A stretch of 64,000 nucleotides of DNA from assembly GCF_000620305.1 (NCBI RefSeq), contig NZ_KK211100.1:985275-1049274 (forward strand). The letters are read 5' to 3'. The notes under the pieces are model-generated. The model had not been told where the DNA came from and searched no databases. It saw only the letters and a program-made list of their open reading frames with translations. The DNA comes from Desulfitibacter alkalitolerans DSM 16504 (GTDB taxonomy: Bacteria > Bacillota > DSM-16504 > Desulfitibacterales > Desulfitibacteraceae). Of this stretch, positions 57,165-64,000 are shown piece after piece. Position numbers and translations under genes: made by a program. The number at the start of each line of letters is the position of its first letter. The stretch's first letter is position 1.

Positions 57165-59264
57165 CTAATTTTTCATGAGGCGCATACCATTTATTATTAC
57201 TAAAAGTGCAGCTCCCGTATCAGCAAAGATGGCCATCCAAAGGGTTGCATTACCTGTAAGGGCAAGGGCTATAAAAACCGCCTTAATTGCCAGGGAAAAG
57301 ATAATGTTTTCCTTAATGACCCTGACAGTCCTCTTGCTGAGCTTTACAACATAGGGAACCCTGCTGATATCATCTGCCATTAGTGCAATATCTGCTGTTT
57401 CAATTGCTGTATCCGTACCAATGGTTCCCATGGCTATCCCAATATCAGCAGCAGCCAGGGCCGGAGCATCATTTACACCGTCTCCCACCATGGCAACCTT
57501 GCCCAGGGCTTTCATTTTTCTAATATAATCAAGCTTTTCCTGGGGAAGAAGGTCAGCCTCATAGTCTATTCCCATGTCATGGGCAGCCTTCTGAGCAGCC
57601 TGTTCATTATCTCCAGTTAACATGACAACCTTGTTTAGTCCCAATTCCTTTAGCTGCCTTACAGTATCCCTGGCCTCTTCTCTAATACTGTCCTCAAAGG
57701 TTATTATTCCTTCAATATGGGTTGAGCTGCCAATAATAACAATGGATTTTTCTTTTACCTTATCCTCTATTATTCTACTATACTCTAAATATTTGTCCTG
57801 GTCCATTATCTCTTTAAACAGCTTCATGCTGCCGGCATAATAGGTGTTGGCCCCTATATCCCCAGAAATACCCTTGCCTGTATGCTGTTTAAAATTACTT
57901 ACCCCATGGAGTTCAAGACCTCTATTTTCTGCTTCCCTAACCAGAGCTTGAGCAAGGGGATGTTTGGTCATTTTTTCTAATGATGCAGCAGTGGTTAATA
58001 AATGCTCCTCCAGATTGCCTGATAGAATGTGAATACTTTTTACCCTGGGACAACCTTTTGTAAGGGTTCCTGTCTTGTCAAAAGCAACGGCTTTTAATGT
58101 GCCTGCTAGCTCTAAATAACTTCCCCCTTTAATGAGAATACCATTGCGGGCTGCATTACCAATTGCAGCCACCAGAGATACTGGAGTAGAGATTACCAGG
58201 GCACATGGGCAGGCAATTACTAAAAGCACTAAGCTCGAATAGAACCACTGCTCAAAGGGAAGCCCCAGGATCCATGTGGGTATAATAGTTAACAGCACAG
58301 CTCCCATTATTACTACAGGGGTATAATAATTGGCAAATCTATCAACAAGCTGTTGGACAGGTGCCTTTTCATTTTGAGCCTCCTCAACAAGATGAATAAT
58401 TCTTGCAAGGGTGCTTTCCCTTGATCTTTTTTCCGTTCTTATTTCCAAATACCCGTCTATATTGATGGTTCCAGCAAAAACCTGATATCCAACACTCTTT
58501 TCCACTGGAAGGGATTCACCTGTTATTGGAGATTGATCAATGGAAGTGCTGCCCTTAATAATGGTACCATCCACGGGAATTTTATCCCCTGGCCTTACAA
58601 TGACCACATGGCCTGGCTCAATCTCTGCAACTGGTACAGTCTTCTCTCTGCCATCTTCAATTATTACTGCCTGCTCAGGAGCTAACTCCATCAACTGACT
58701 TATGGATCCTCTTGTTTTTTCTAAGGTTCTGCTCTGTAAAGTGTTTCCTATGGAAAATAAGAGCACTACTGCTGCACCCTCAACCCATTCGCCTATTGCT
58801 GCTGCACCAAAAACAGCTATAGTCATGAGCACATTCATATCCAGGTTAAAAGACTTCAGGGAGTTAAGAGCATTTCTAAATATATAAAAACCACCCAAAA
58901 TAATTGCTGCAGAAAATAAATAAATGCTGAGTGCCTCCAGCTTCAAAGCAAATTGAACTACTACTGCAAATAAGAAAAAAATACCTGACACAATTGTTAG
59001 GATTAGACGATTATCCTCGTACCACCTGCTGGCTGCTGTTTTACTGTCATTATTTTTCTGTGGCACGACACCGTACCCCATACTTTTGATTAACTTGATT
59101 AATTCATGCTCACTAACCTTATGCTCTATAACAACCTTTCCCACATTAAAATTCAATTGGGCAAATAATACTCCCGGGTATTCTGAAATAGCCTTTTCCA
59201 ATTTTCGTGCACAATCCAAACAATCTAACCCGCTCAGCCTTAATACTGTTTTTTGCAAGCCCAT
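57165..59264 (-). CDS. heavy-metal P1B-type ATPase (Zn/Cd/Pb exporter, CadA/ZntA type)
   Basis: A 699-aa membrane pump. An N-terminal heavy-metal domain has GLDCLDCARKLE (Cys15, Cys18); eight helices follow. The membrane metal site is VIACPCALVIST (CPC), the phosphorylated Asp is in AFDKTGTLTKG, with TKHPLAQAL (SEHP-like) and MVGDGVNDAPALAAADIGIA. The C-terminal FADTGAALLVIINGMRLMK is the P1B-2 signature for Zn/Cd/Pb. ATG at 59264 follows AGAGGTGAC. A perfect palindrome lies in its 5' leader. No metal-responsive regulator gene is adjacent. Confidence 0.94.
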   Translation of the reverse strand: MGLQKTVLRLSGLDCLDCARKLEKAISEYPGVLFAQLNFNVGKVVIEHKVSEHELIKLIKSMGYGVVPQKNNDSKTAASRWYEDNRLILTIVSGIFFLFAVVVQFALKLEALSIYLFSAAIILGGFYIFRNALNSLKSFNLDMNVLMTIAVFGAAAIGEWVEGAAVVLLFSIGNTLQSRTLEKTRGSISQLMELAPEQAVIIEDGREKTVPVAEIEPGHVVIVRPGDKIPVDGTIIKGSTSIDQSPITGESLPVEKSVGYQVFAGTINIDGYLEIRTEKRSRESTLARIIHLVEEAQNEKAPVQQLVDRFANYYTPVVIMGAVLLTIIPTWILGLPFEQWFYSSLVLLVIACPCALVISTPVSLVAAIGNAARNGILIKGGSYLELAGTLKAVAFDKTGTLTKGCPRVKSIHILSGNLEEHLLTTAASLEKMTKHPLAQALVREAENRGLELHGVSNFKQHTGKGISGDIGANTYYAGSMKLFKEIMDQDKYLEYSRIIEDKVKEKSIVIIGSSTHIEGIITFEDSIREEARDTVRQLKELGLNKVVMLTGDNEQAAQKAAHDMGIDYEADLLPQEKLDYIRKMKALGKVAMVGDGVNDAPALAAADIGIAMGTIGTDTAIETADIALMADDISRVPYVVKLSKRTVRVIKENIIFSLAIKAVFIALALTGNATLWMAIFADTGAALLVIINGMRLMKN

Positions 59265-59279
59265 GTCACCTCTTTTTAG

Positions 59280-59340
59280 CCAGGGGGACGGTTCTCTTGG
59301 CTAAAGTTTGCAGCTTTAGCCAAGAGAACCGTCCCCCTGG
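59280..59340. repeat. AACCGTCCCC palindrome, full 27-bp inverted repeat (copy 4)
   Basis: Arms at 59280-59306 and 59314-59340 are perfectly complementary over 27 bp around the 7-nt loop TTTGCAG. The right arm contains TTAGCCAAGAGAACCGTCCC, and single arms recur at 10938, 26286 (reverse) and 30174. It lies about 16 nt upstream of the metal-ATPase start, between divergent genes, so it is not a terminator for either. Confidence 0.92.
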
Positions 59341-59364
59341 TTGTATTAGTATATGCATAAAAGG

Positions 59365-59393
59365 TTGCAATGTCAATTAAAAAAAGATAAAAT
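59365..59393 (+). promoter_or_regulatory. predicted promoter of the RlpA-like gene
   Basis: TTGCAA (59365-59370), a 17-bp spacer and TAAAAT (59388-59393), about 32 nt before the GTG start at 59426. Confidence 0.6.
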
Positions 59394-59425
59394 ATAATAA
59401 CCTTATTTTTACTGGGAGGTATAGT

Positions 59426-60166
59426 GTGAAAAGAATCCTTTCGAATATCTTTTTAGTATTAGTGTTGATTTTTGTTCCTGCTTGGTCTGTAGGACAGGAT
59501 ACGATAGTTGTAATTGATGGGGAGGGATATATGTTTGATCCCAGTCCTGTAAATGTTGAGGGACGCAAGCTTGTTCCCATGAGACCTTTGTTTGAGGCTT
59601 TTGGAGCAAATGTCCACTGGGATAGTGGAACAAATACTGTTATTTGTTATATAGATGACAGTAAAATACATATTTCAATTGAAGGCTATACTGCTGTCAT
59701 AGATGGCGAGGAAAAGCTTGTAGATGTGCCGGCAAGATTAATTAACGGATCTACCTTTGTTCCCTTAAGATTTATTGGTGAAGCCCTAGGGTATGCTGTA
59801 AATTGGGATAATGCAACCAAAACTATTCAAATCTCCATTCCCGGGAATGGTAATGATGATAGTGATATCCTCTACTCAGTTAACGGTATTGCATCATGGT
59901 ATGGAGGCAAATTCCATGGCAGAAGGACATCAAGTGGGGAGGTTTTTAATCAGCATGAATTTACTGCTGCCCACAGGACCCTTCCCTTTGGTACGCTGGT
60001 TAATGTTACCTTTATGGATACTGGTAAAAGTATACAGGTTCGGATCAATGACAGGGGGCCATATGTTCAAGACAGAATCATTGATCTTTCAAGGGCTGCA
60101 GCAGAAGCCATTGGTTTACGGCCCCATGGTCTAGGTGAGGTTAGAATTGAAGTACTCTCTAATTAA
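59426..60166 (+). CDS. secreted protein with copper-amine-oxidase-like N domain and RlpA-like barrel
   Basis: A 246-aa exported protein. A signal peptide spans about 1-23 (ILSNIFLVLVLIFVPAWS). Residues 30-135 form the copper_amine_oxN1-like stalk domain common in clostridial envelope proteins (GRKLVPMRPLFEAFGANVHW and STFVPLRFIGEALGYAVNW). Residues about 152-243 are an RlpA double-psi beta barrel (GIASWYGGKFHGRRTSSGEV, AHRTLPFGTLVNV, INDRGPYVQDRIIDLS). RlpA proteins bind or cut peptidoglycan glycan strands. GTG at 59426 follows GGGAGG. It may act in cell-wall remodelling or spore germination; this is inferred. Confidence 0.9.
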   Translation: MKRILSNIFLVLVLIFVPAWSVGQDTIVVIDGEGYMFDPSPVNVEGRKLVPMRPLFEAFGANVHWDSGTNTVICYIDDSKIHISIEGYTAVIDGEEKLVDVPARLINGSTFVPLRFIGEALGYAVNWDNATKTIQISIPGNGNDDSDILYSVNGIASWYGGKFHGRRTSSGEVFNQHEFTAAHRTLPFGTLVNVTFMDTGKSIQVRINDRGPYVQDRIIDLSRAAAEAIGLRPHGLGEVRIEVLSN

Positions 60167-60173
60167 AATATAA

Positions 60174-60209
60174 AAACCACCCGTAGTTCACAGTGAACAG
60201 GGGTGGTTT
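60174..60209. terminator. bidirectional terminator between convergent genes
   Basis: AAACCACCC and GGGTGGTTT form a 9-bp stem, with a GTTCACAGTGAAC inner palindrome. A tracts on the left and T-rich sequence on the right let it serve both the RlpA-like gene and the convergent 369-aa gene. Confidence 0.85.
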
Positions 60210-60214
60210 ATGTT

Positions 60215-61324
60215 TTATAGGCTGTTGTTACTATTGTATTTCTCTATTTCCTCTTCAAGACTTTTCTGTAAGCCTTCTAGTATTTCATACATCTTGGAGC
60301 TATTAGTGGCTTTTGCATATACCCCATGAAGCTTGTCAAGGAATGCCTTTACATCTCTAAAGGTGCGCACTGCTTGATCCTGGGTTAACTCAAACTCCTC
60401 CTCAAGGCGTCCCGCCTTTTCAGAAGAACCAACAACAACCTCATGAGCAATACACTCCAGCATATCAACCACCACGTCACCAATTCTTGTGGGCTCCACC
60501 AGGTGTGGTGGTGTGCCATGAATTACTGCCACCTTCAATTGTGGTATAACCACCATGTCAAACTTGTTTGGATCAAGGGCACAATGATAAATATCCACAT
60601 CATAATTTCTTCTATTAGCTTCTTTAACTACCTTTTCAATTAGAGTGGCTTTACCGGTTCCCGGCTGTCCTTTTAAAATAAATCTTTTGGTACACGCAGC
60701 AGTAATTTCATTAATAAAATTAACAGAGCCTTCAAAGCTTATGCTGCTTGCAAAAAGATGACGGATCCTTGGACTGGCCTCCTTAAAGATTGCATCTAAA
60801 ACCTTCTCAGCCTTTTCATCAGCTTTATCAGGTTTTAATCCAGCAGCATAAAGCTTTTCCCAATGATTGTGAATTTCTCTTGCCGTTTTAAGGTAGCGAA
60901 TACCTTTTTCCATGGCAGTCATCATATTATTTGTCAGCTGTACTATTTCTTCTCTGCACTCATCTAGTACCTCTTTATCCCAGCATTCCTCCAGGTTGAT
61001 TGTTTGTTCAACCACTCCTGGATACTTTGAGACATACCTATGGGGGTATGTTCCATCAATTACAGCAGTCTTAATGGCCGCAATAATAATTCCATCCACC
61101 TTTTTATGATCCATGCCGCACATGATATATTCAACGGGAACTCCCATATTATTCAAATACGCTGCTGTTTTCTTGAGGTAATCAGATTTTATTTCATAGG
61201 TTCCACCTGAAAGTATATAAATTTTTCGAAGTCCAGACAAAACTGAATCAGTATAGGAAATAAAACCATCTGCAGTAATAGCCTCAGCAAAAATTGGGAC
61301 ATTTCTTCCACTTGCATTATCCAT
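60215..61324 (-). CDS. duplicated P-loop protein (PRK06851-like) with altered Walker motifs
   Basis: A 369-aa protein built of two similar halves, as in the PRK06851-type family of Bacillus/Clostridium. The second half keeps FILKGQPGTGKATLIEKV, but the Ser/Thr after the Walker Lys is Ala. The first half reads IYILSGGTYEIKSDYLKK at the same place and has lost the GxGK loop. Both halves carry the later block IPQLKVAVIHGTPPH or IIAAIKTAVIDGTYPH. ATG at 61324 is chosen because GGGGGAGAG precedes it; the frame is open for 100 more codons upstream, but these overlap the MinJ-like gene out of frame. The role of the family is unknown. Confidence 0.8.
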   Translation of the reverse strand: MDNASGRNVPIFAEAITADGFISYTDSVLSGLRKIYILSGGTYEIKSDYLKKTAAYLNNMGVPVEYIMCGMDHKKVDGIIIAAIKTAVIDGTYPHRYVSKYPGVVEQTINLEECWDKEVLDECREEIVQLTNNMMTAMEKGIRYLKTAREIHNHWEKLYAAGLKPDKADEKAEKVLDAIFKEASPRIRHLFASSISFEGSVNFINEITAACTKRFILKGQPGTGKATLIEKVVKEANRRNYDVDIYHCALDPNKFDMVVIPQLKVAVIHGTPPHLVEPTRIGDVVVDMLECIAHEVVVGSSEKAGRLEEEFELTQDQAVRTFRDVKAFLDKLHGVYAKATNSSKMYEILEGLQKSLEEEIEKYNSNNSL

Positions 61325-61370
61325 AAGTCTCTCCCCCTTACTTATGTTGCTTTCTAGTGCCTCACCTCTC

Positions 61371-62633
61371 CTACCAGCCAGGTTTATCTCCCTTATTGAA
61401 CTTCTTAACAATATTTTGAATAAATCTTGCCAACATACCCTTGGCAGAAAGTGTGACTTGAGCACTATCTGTAGGCTCAGGTACCGGAATAATACCAAGA
61501 GATTTCCCGGGTTTGATCCAAAGGGTCTCACGATATATTCTATTATCGGTACTTTTAACATATTCAATCTCGACAAAATTATAGATGGTTTGCAGCAGGG
61601 CTGCCAGGTGGTATCTGTTATCAATCCTCATATTATTAATGGACAAAATAATATCACCACTGCGGATGCCCATTTTCATGGCCGGTGAGCCTTTGACAAC
61701 ATCCAGCAGCCTGACCCCAATCTGCGACGCTACATACAGGGGCTTCCCCTGCATTTGGTTTCTTTTGCCCAGGTAAATGGTCAGCTCGTGGCCCAGGGCA
61801 CCAAATAAAGCCGGCAGTACTGCCAGGTAAGCATAGTGGGAGGCAATAATTGCAAGTATAAATAAAATAATGCTATACACAGATAAAAGTGCCGCAGTGT
61901 GATAGCTTTTCTGCTGGGGATTCATTGTCATGGCAATGTCACCATATCCAAGAGCAGCGATTACAGGCAGCATGGCATAATAGCTTTTTTCAGGATTAAT
62001 AGGCTCAAAGGATTTGATAAGGGGCCACCAGTCTGGCATTGGTACAGTTTCACCAGCAGGCACCCCTGTAACAACCATAAGGGCAACAATGGGTATGGGC
62101 CAGAATTTTTGCAGAGTAAAAGCTCCCACTGTCTCCCCCTTATGATTTTTCGTATAAACAGGCATTGCACCTAAATGACCATTGGCTACTATTAAGAAGC
62201 TCTCCACTAAATGTAATATGGCCACTAGACCCATTAAGTGGGCCACCTCAATTTGAGGCCACCCAAACAACAAGTAGCTTAAGGATATGATGCTGCCTGC
62301 ATAGGAAAAGCACAAGAATCTTGGACTTATCAGGAGCAGTAAGATAGCCACCGCCCATAAATACCCTATACCTATATTGGTAATTGTTATGCCTCCTAGT
62401 ATCATTAACAAGGCACCAATAACTCCCCCTAGTACGCCATATATAATGGCAACTGTTACCTGCTGCCACACAGTCTCATCCTTTACTCCAAATAATCTTT
62501 CCTTATGCCCTGCAATACGCCGATACTGCATGGCTATTAAGAATACAATGACCCAAAAAAATGGAGAAAGCATTAAAAACCCAAAGGATTTTAAAATCAT
62601 GGGTATTAAGTCAACAATAAAAGAAAATTCCAC
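61371..62633 (-). CDS. MinJ-like PDZ-domain membrane protein
   Basis: A 420-aa protein with about seven or eight membrane helices in residues 1-285 and a PDZ domain at about 300-375 (VRLLDVVKGSPAMKMGIRSG is the carboxylate-binding and helix region). This layout and the position next to a CtpA/B protease and near uvrA/uvrB match Bacillus minJ (yvjD), which links DivIVA to MinD at the division site. Whether it does so here is inferred; some Clostridia use such proteins in other secretion roles. ATG at 62633 precedes MEFSFIVDLIPM. Confidence 0.8.
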   Translation of the reverse strand: MEFSFIVDLIPMILKSFGFLMLSPFFWVIVFLIAMQYRRIAGHKERLFGVKDETVWQQVTVAIIYGVLGGVIGALLMILGGITITNIGIGYLWAVAILLLLISPRFLCFSYAGSIISLSYLLFGWPQIEVAHLMGLVAILHLVESFLIVANGHLGAMPVYTKNHKGETVGAFTLQKFWPIPIVALMVVTGVPAGETVPMPDWWPLIKSFEPINPEKSYYAMLPVIAALGYGDIAMTMNPQQKSYHTAALLSVYSIILFILAIIASHYAYLAVLPALFGALGHELTIYLGKRNQMQGKPLYVASQIGVRLLDVVKGSPAMKMGIRSGDIILSINNMRIDNRYHLAALLQTIYNFVEIEYVKSTDNRIYRETLWIKPGKSLGIIPVPEPTDSAQVTLSAKGMLARFIQNIVKKFNKGDKPGW

Positions 62634-62655
62634 TATTCTATCACCAACTTTTGCC

Positions 62656-62700
62656 GAAAGCTTAAATCAGATAGAACTGCAGAACCTGATTTAAGCTTTC
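62656..62700. repeat. 15-bp perfect inverted repeat upstream of the MinJ-like gene
   Basis: GAAAGCTTAAATCAG at 62656-62670 and CTGATTTAAGCTTTC at 62686-62700 pair perfectly with a 15-nt loop. On the minus strand it lies in the leader of the MinJ-like gene, with no T tract after it; on the plus strand a T-rich stretch follows. Confidence 0.75.
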
Positions 62701-62792
62701 AATGTTTTAATATTTTATTCTATAGTCTTTAGTTCTGTTCTATTATCTTCGTTCCTAGTCCTGTTTTTTGTCCTGTTCTTTATCACATTAGT

Positions 62793-63974
62793 TTAATTGA
62801 TTTTTGTCTTTATTATTTCAATAGCCTTTTGCAGCTGGGGATCATTAGCTGGGTCTGGGGCATCCTGTAATGCTTCAAAGGTTTCCTCTGGGGTTAAAAT
62901 AATTTCAATGTCTGGCTCTATTCCCTTTTCATTGATGTCCCTTTCTCCTGGAGTAAGATACCTGGCAGTAGTCAGCTTTAATGCAGCTCCGTCACCTATT
63001 GGAAACAGACTCTGGACAAGTCCCTTGCCAAAGGTTTTTTCACCTACTAGTATTCCCACACCTGTATCCTGTATGGCACCTGCCACAATCTCAGAAGCAC
63101 TTGCACTGCCGGAATTAACAAGGACAACTACCGGTACATCAATGGCAGGGCCCTTTGCCTCAAATGTATTAGTTTTGAATTTGCTGACTATATGAACTAC
63201 AGGTCCTTCAGGTATAAATTGATCAGCTACCTCTATGGCAGCATGGAGGCTGCCTCCAGGATTGTTTCGCATATCTAGGATAAGGGCTTTAAATCCTTCT
63301 GCCCTTAGCTCATCCATGTGTCTCTGGAGCTCCTCACCTGTGTTTTCATTAAACATTGATAGGTTGATATAAGCTATATCGGGCTCTTCAGCAAGTATTT
63401 CACCATCAACAGAAGGTATAGTAATAATTTCTCTAATAATGGTTACATCTCTAGGGTCACGGCCTTCTCTATAAATGGTGATTGTTACCTCTGTTCCTGG
63501 CTCACCCTGCATCAGGGAAGCAGCAGTTTCCAGTTCCATGTCAGCTGTATTTTCATCATTTATTTTTGTTATGAAATCTCCTGCTGCCACCCCTGCCCTA
63601 TGGGCTGGAGTTCCTCGAAAGGGAGATACAACAACCAGCCTTCCCTCAGCATCCTTTGTAATTAATAATCCTACACCACCATAAGTTCCACGCATTCTCT
63701 CCTGGAGGGTGTCATAGGTGGTTTTATCCAGGTAAACCGAATAAGGGTCCTTAAGGGCCTCAACCATTCCACTTACACTTCCCTCAATCAACTCTCTAGT
63801 GCTAATATCTTGTATTGACTGGGATTTTATCAAGGTAAATACTGTAATTACCTGTCCCAGGTTGCCGTGATTAGTAGCTAGGAGATATACAACACTAGTG
63901 GATATCAATACTGAAATAACTATTAAAAATATTAGTACACCATACATTATTTTTTTTGCAACTGAATTACTCAT
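62793..63974 (-). CDS. S41-family C-terminal processing peptidase (CtpA/CtpB)
   Basis: A 393-aa protease with an N-terminal membrane anchor (about 8-32), a PDZ domain about 95-180 (YGGVGLLITKDAEGRLVVVS, GVAAGDFITKIN), and the S41 catalytic core: LRNNPGGSLHAAIEVADQ-type block near 235, the Ser in VNSGSASASEIVAGA and the Lys in VGEKTFGKGLVQ. In Bacillus, CtpB of this kind cuts a signalling protein during sporulation, and its gene is next to minJ as here. ATG at 63974 follows GGCGGTGGGAAT. The first 26 nt upstream are all that remains of the window. Confidence 0.93.
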   Translation of the reverse strand: MSNSVAKKIMYGVLIFLIVISVLISTSVVYLLATNHGNLGQVITVFTLIKSQSIQDISTRELIEGSVSGMVEALKDPYSVYLDKTTYDTLQERMRGTYGGVGLLITKDAEGRLVVVSPFRGTPAHRAGVAAGDFITKINDENTADMELETAASLMQGEPGTEVTITIYREGRDPRDVTIIREIITIPSVDGEILAEEPDIAYINLSMFNENTGEELQRHMDELRAEGFKALILDMRNNPGGSLHAAIEVADQFIPEGPVVHIVSKFKTNTFEAKGPAIDVPVVVLVNSGSASASEIVAGAIQDTGVGILVGEKTFGKGLVQSLFPIGDGAALKLTTARYLTPGERDINEKGIEPDIEIILTPEETFEALQDAPDPANDPQLQKAIEIIKTKIN

Positions 63975-64000
63975 ATTCCCACCGCCTTGTATAATAGTTT

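Noticed and set aside
59280..59340. Rho-independent terminator
   Set aside because: It sits between two divergent starts, so neither gene would end there, and no T tract follows the stem.
61324..61624. 100-codon N-terminal extension of the duplicated P-loop protein
   Set aside because: It overlaps the MinJ-like coding sequence out of frame; GGGGGAGAG before the ATG at 61324 sets the start.

Overview
The window is 64 kb of a low-GC Gram-positive chromosome, almost certainly from a spore-former-type Clostridia lineage (Peptococcaceae/Syntrophomonadaceae-like). This rests on an A/T-rich composition with strong AGGAGG-type ribosome sites, frequent TTG and GTG starts, PyrR-type pyr attenuation, a clostridial SCIFF six-cysteine peptide, an AgrD with a YQPExP tail, sigma-54, a K+-dependent membrane pyrophosphatase, and Bacillus/Clostridium gene orders. 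Nearly every gene lies on the minus strand, so operons read from high to low coordinates. No rRNA, tRNA or CRISPR array was seen; the one stable RNA gene is tmRNA.

Region by region. 1-6.3 kb is an accessory, partly decayed zone abutting the 3' end of ssrA: two FtsX-like permeases (one cut by the window edge), an alpha/beta hydrolase, a DUF6544/DUF6920-like protein, a damaged membrane-protein gene, two gene remnants, and an intact pair encoding a SatD-like class III cyclase-fold/HTH protein and a DUF3307 membrane protein. 6.3-7.7 kb holds ssrA and smpB (trans-translation) and a histidine-kinase remnant. 7.8-17.8 kb is a complete de novo UMP operon, pyrB-pyrC-carA-carB-pyrK-pyrD-pyrF-pyrE, preceded by a consensus promoter and two tandem PyrR-type attenuators. 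17.9-18.5 kb is a MazF/DUF2281 toxin-antitoxin pair. 18.7-31.5 kb holds rnr, an HD-domain protein, a carboxylesterase, hppA, secG and the glycolytic run gap-pgk-tpiA-gpmI-eno. 31.5-38.1 kb holds an aminotransferase, a SCIFF peptide gene, rpoN, and an agr-like quorum-sensing cassette (agrB, agrD, a small membrane protein, a PAS histidine kinase). 38.1-50.4 kb is the MATE-whiA-yvcK-rapZ-PHP-PHP-Cof block followed by uvrC and uvrA, the latter with an SOS-like promoter. 50.7-64 kb holds a chemoreceptor, an amino-acid permease, an unrecognised 265-aa protein, uvrB, a Zn/Cd ATPase, an RlpA-type cell-wall protein, a duplicated P-loop protein, a MinJ-like PDZ membrane protein and a CtpA/B protease.

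The orders secG-est-rnr-smpB-ssrA, gap-pgk-tpiA-gpmI-eno, rapZ-yvcK-whiA and uvrB/uvrA-minJ-ctpB are ancestral Firmicutes blocks. Here hppA, the pyr operon and the toxin-antitoxin pair sit inside the first of them, and a chemoreceptor, transporters and an unknown gene sit between uvrB and uvrA.

The points most worth following are: the SatD/DUF3307 module (cyclase-like catalytic residues kept, next to a membrane partner); two peptide genes only 43 and 50 codons long (AgrD, SCIFF), the SCIFF gene lacking a nearby maturase; tandem PyrR attenuators; a dispersed AACCGTCCCC palindrome that supplies the last residues of CarB; and a 93-aa unknown gene behind an exact-consensus promoter.
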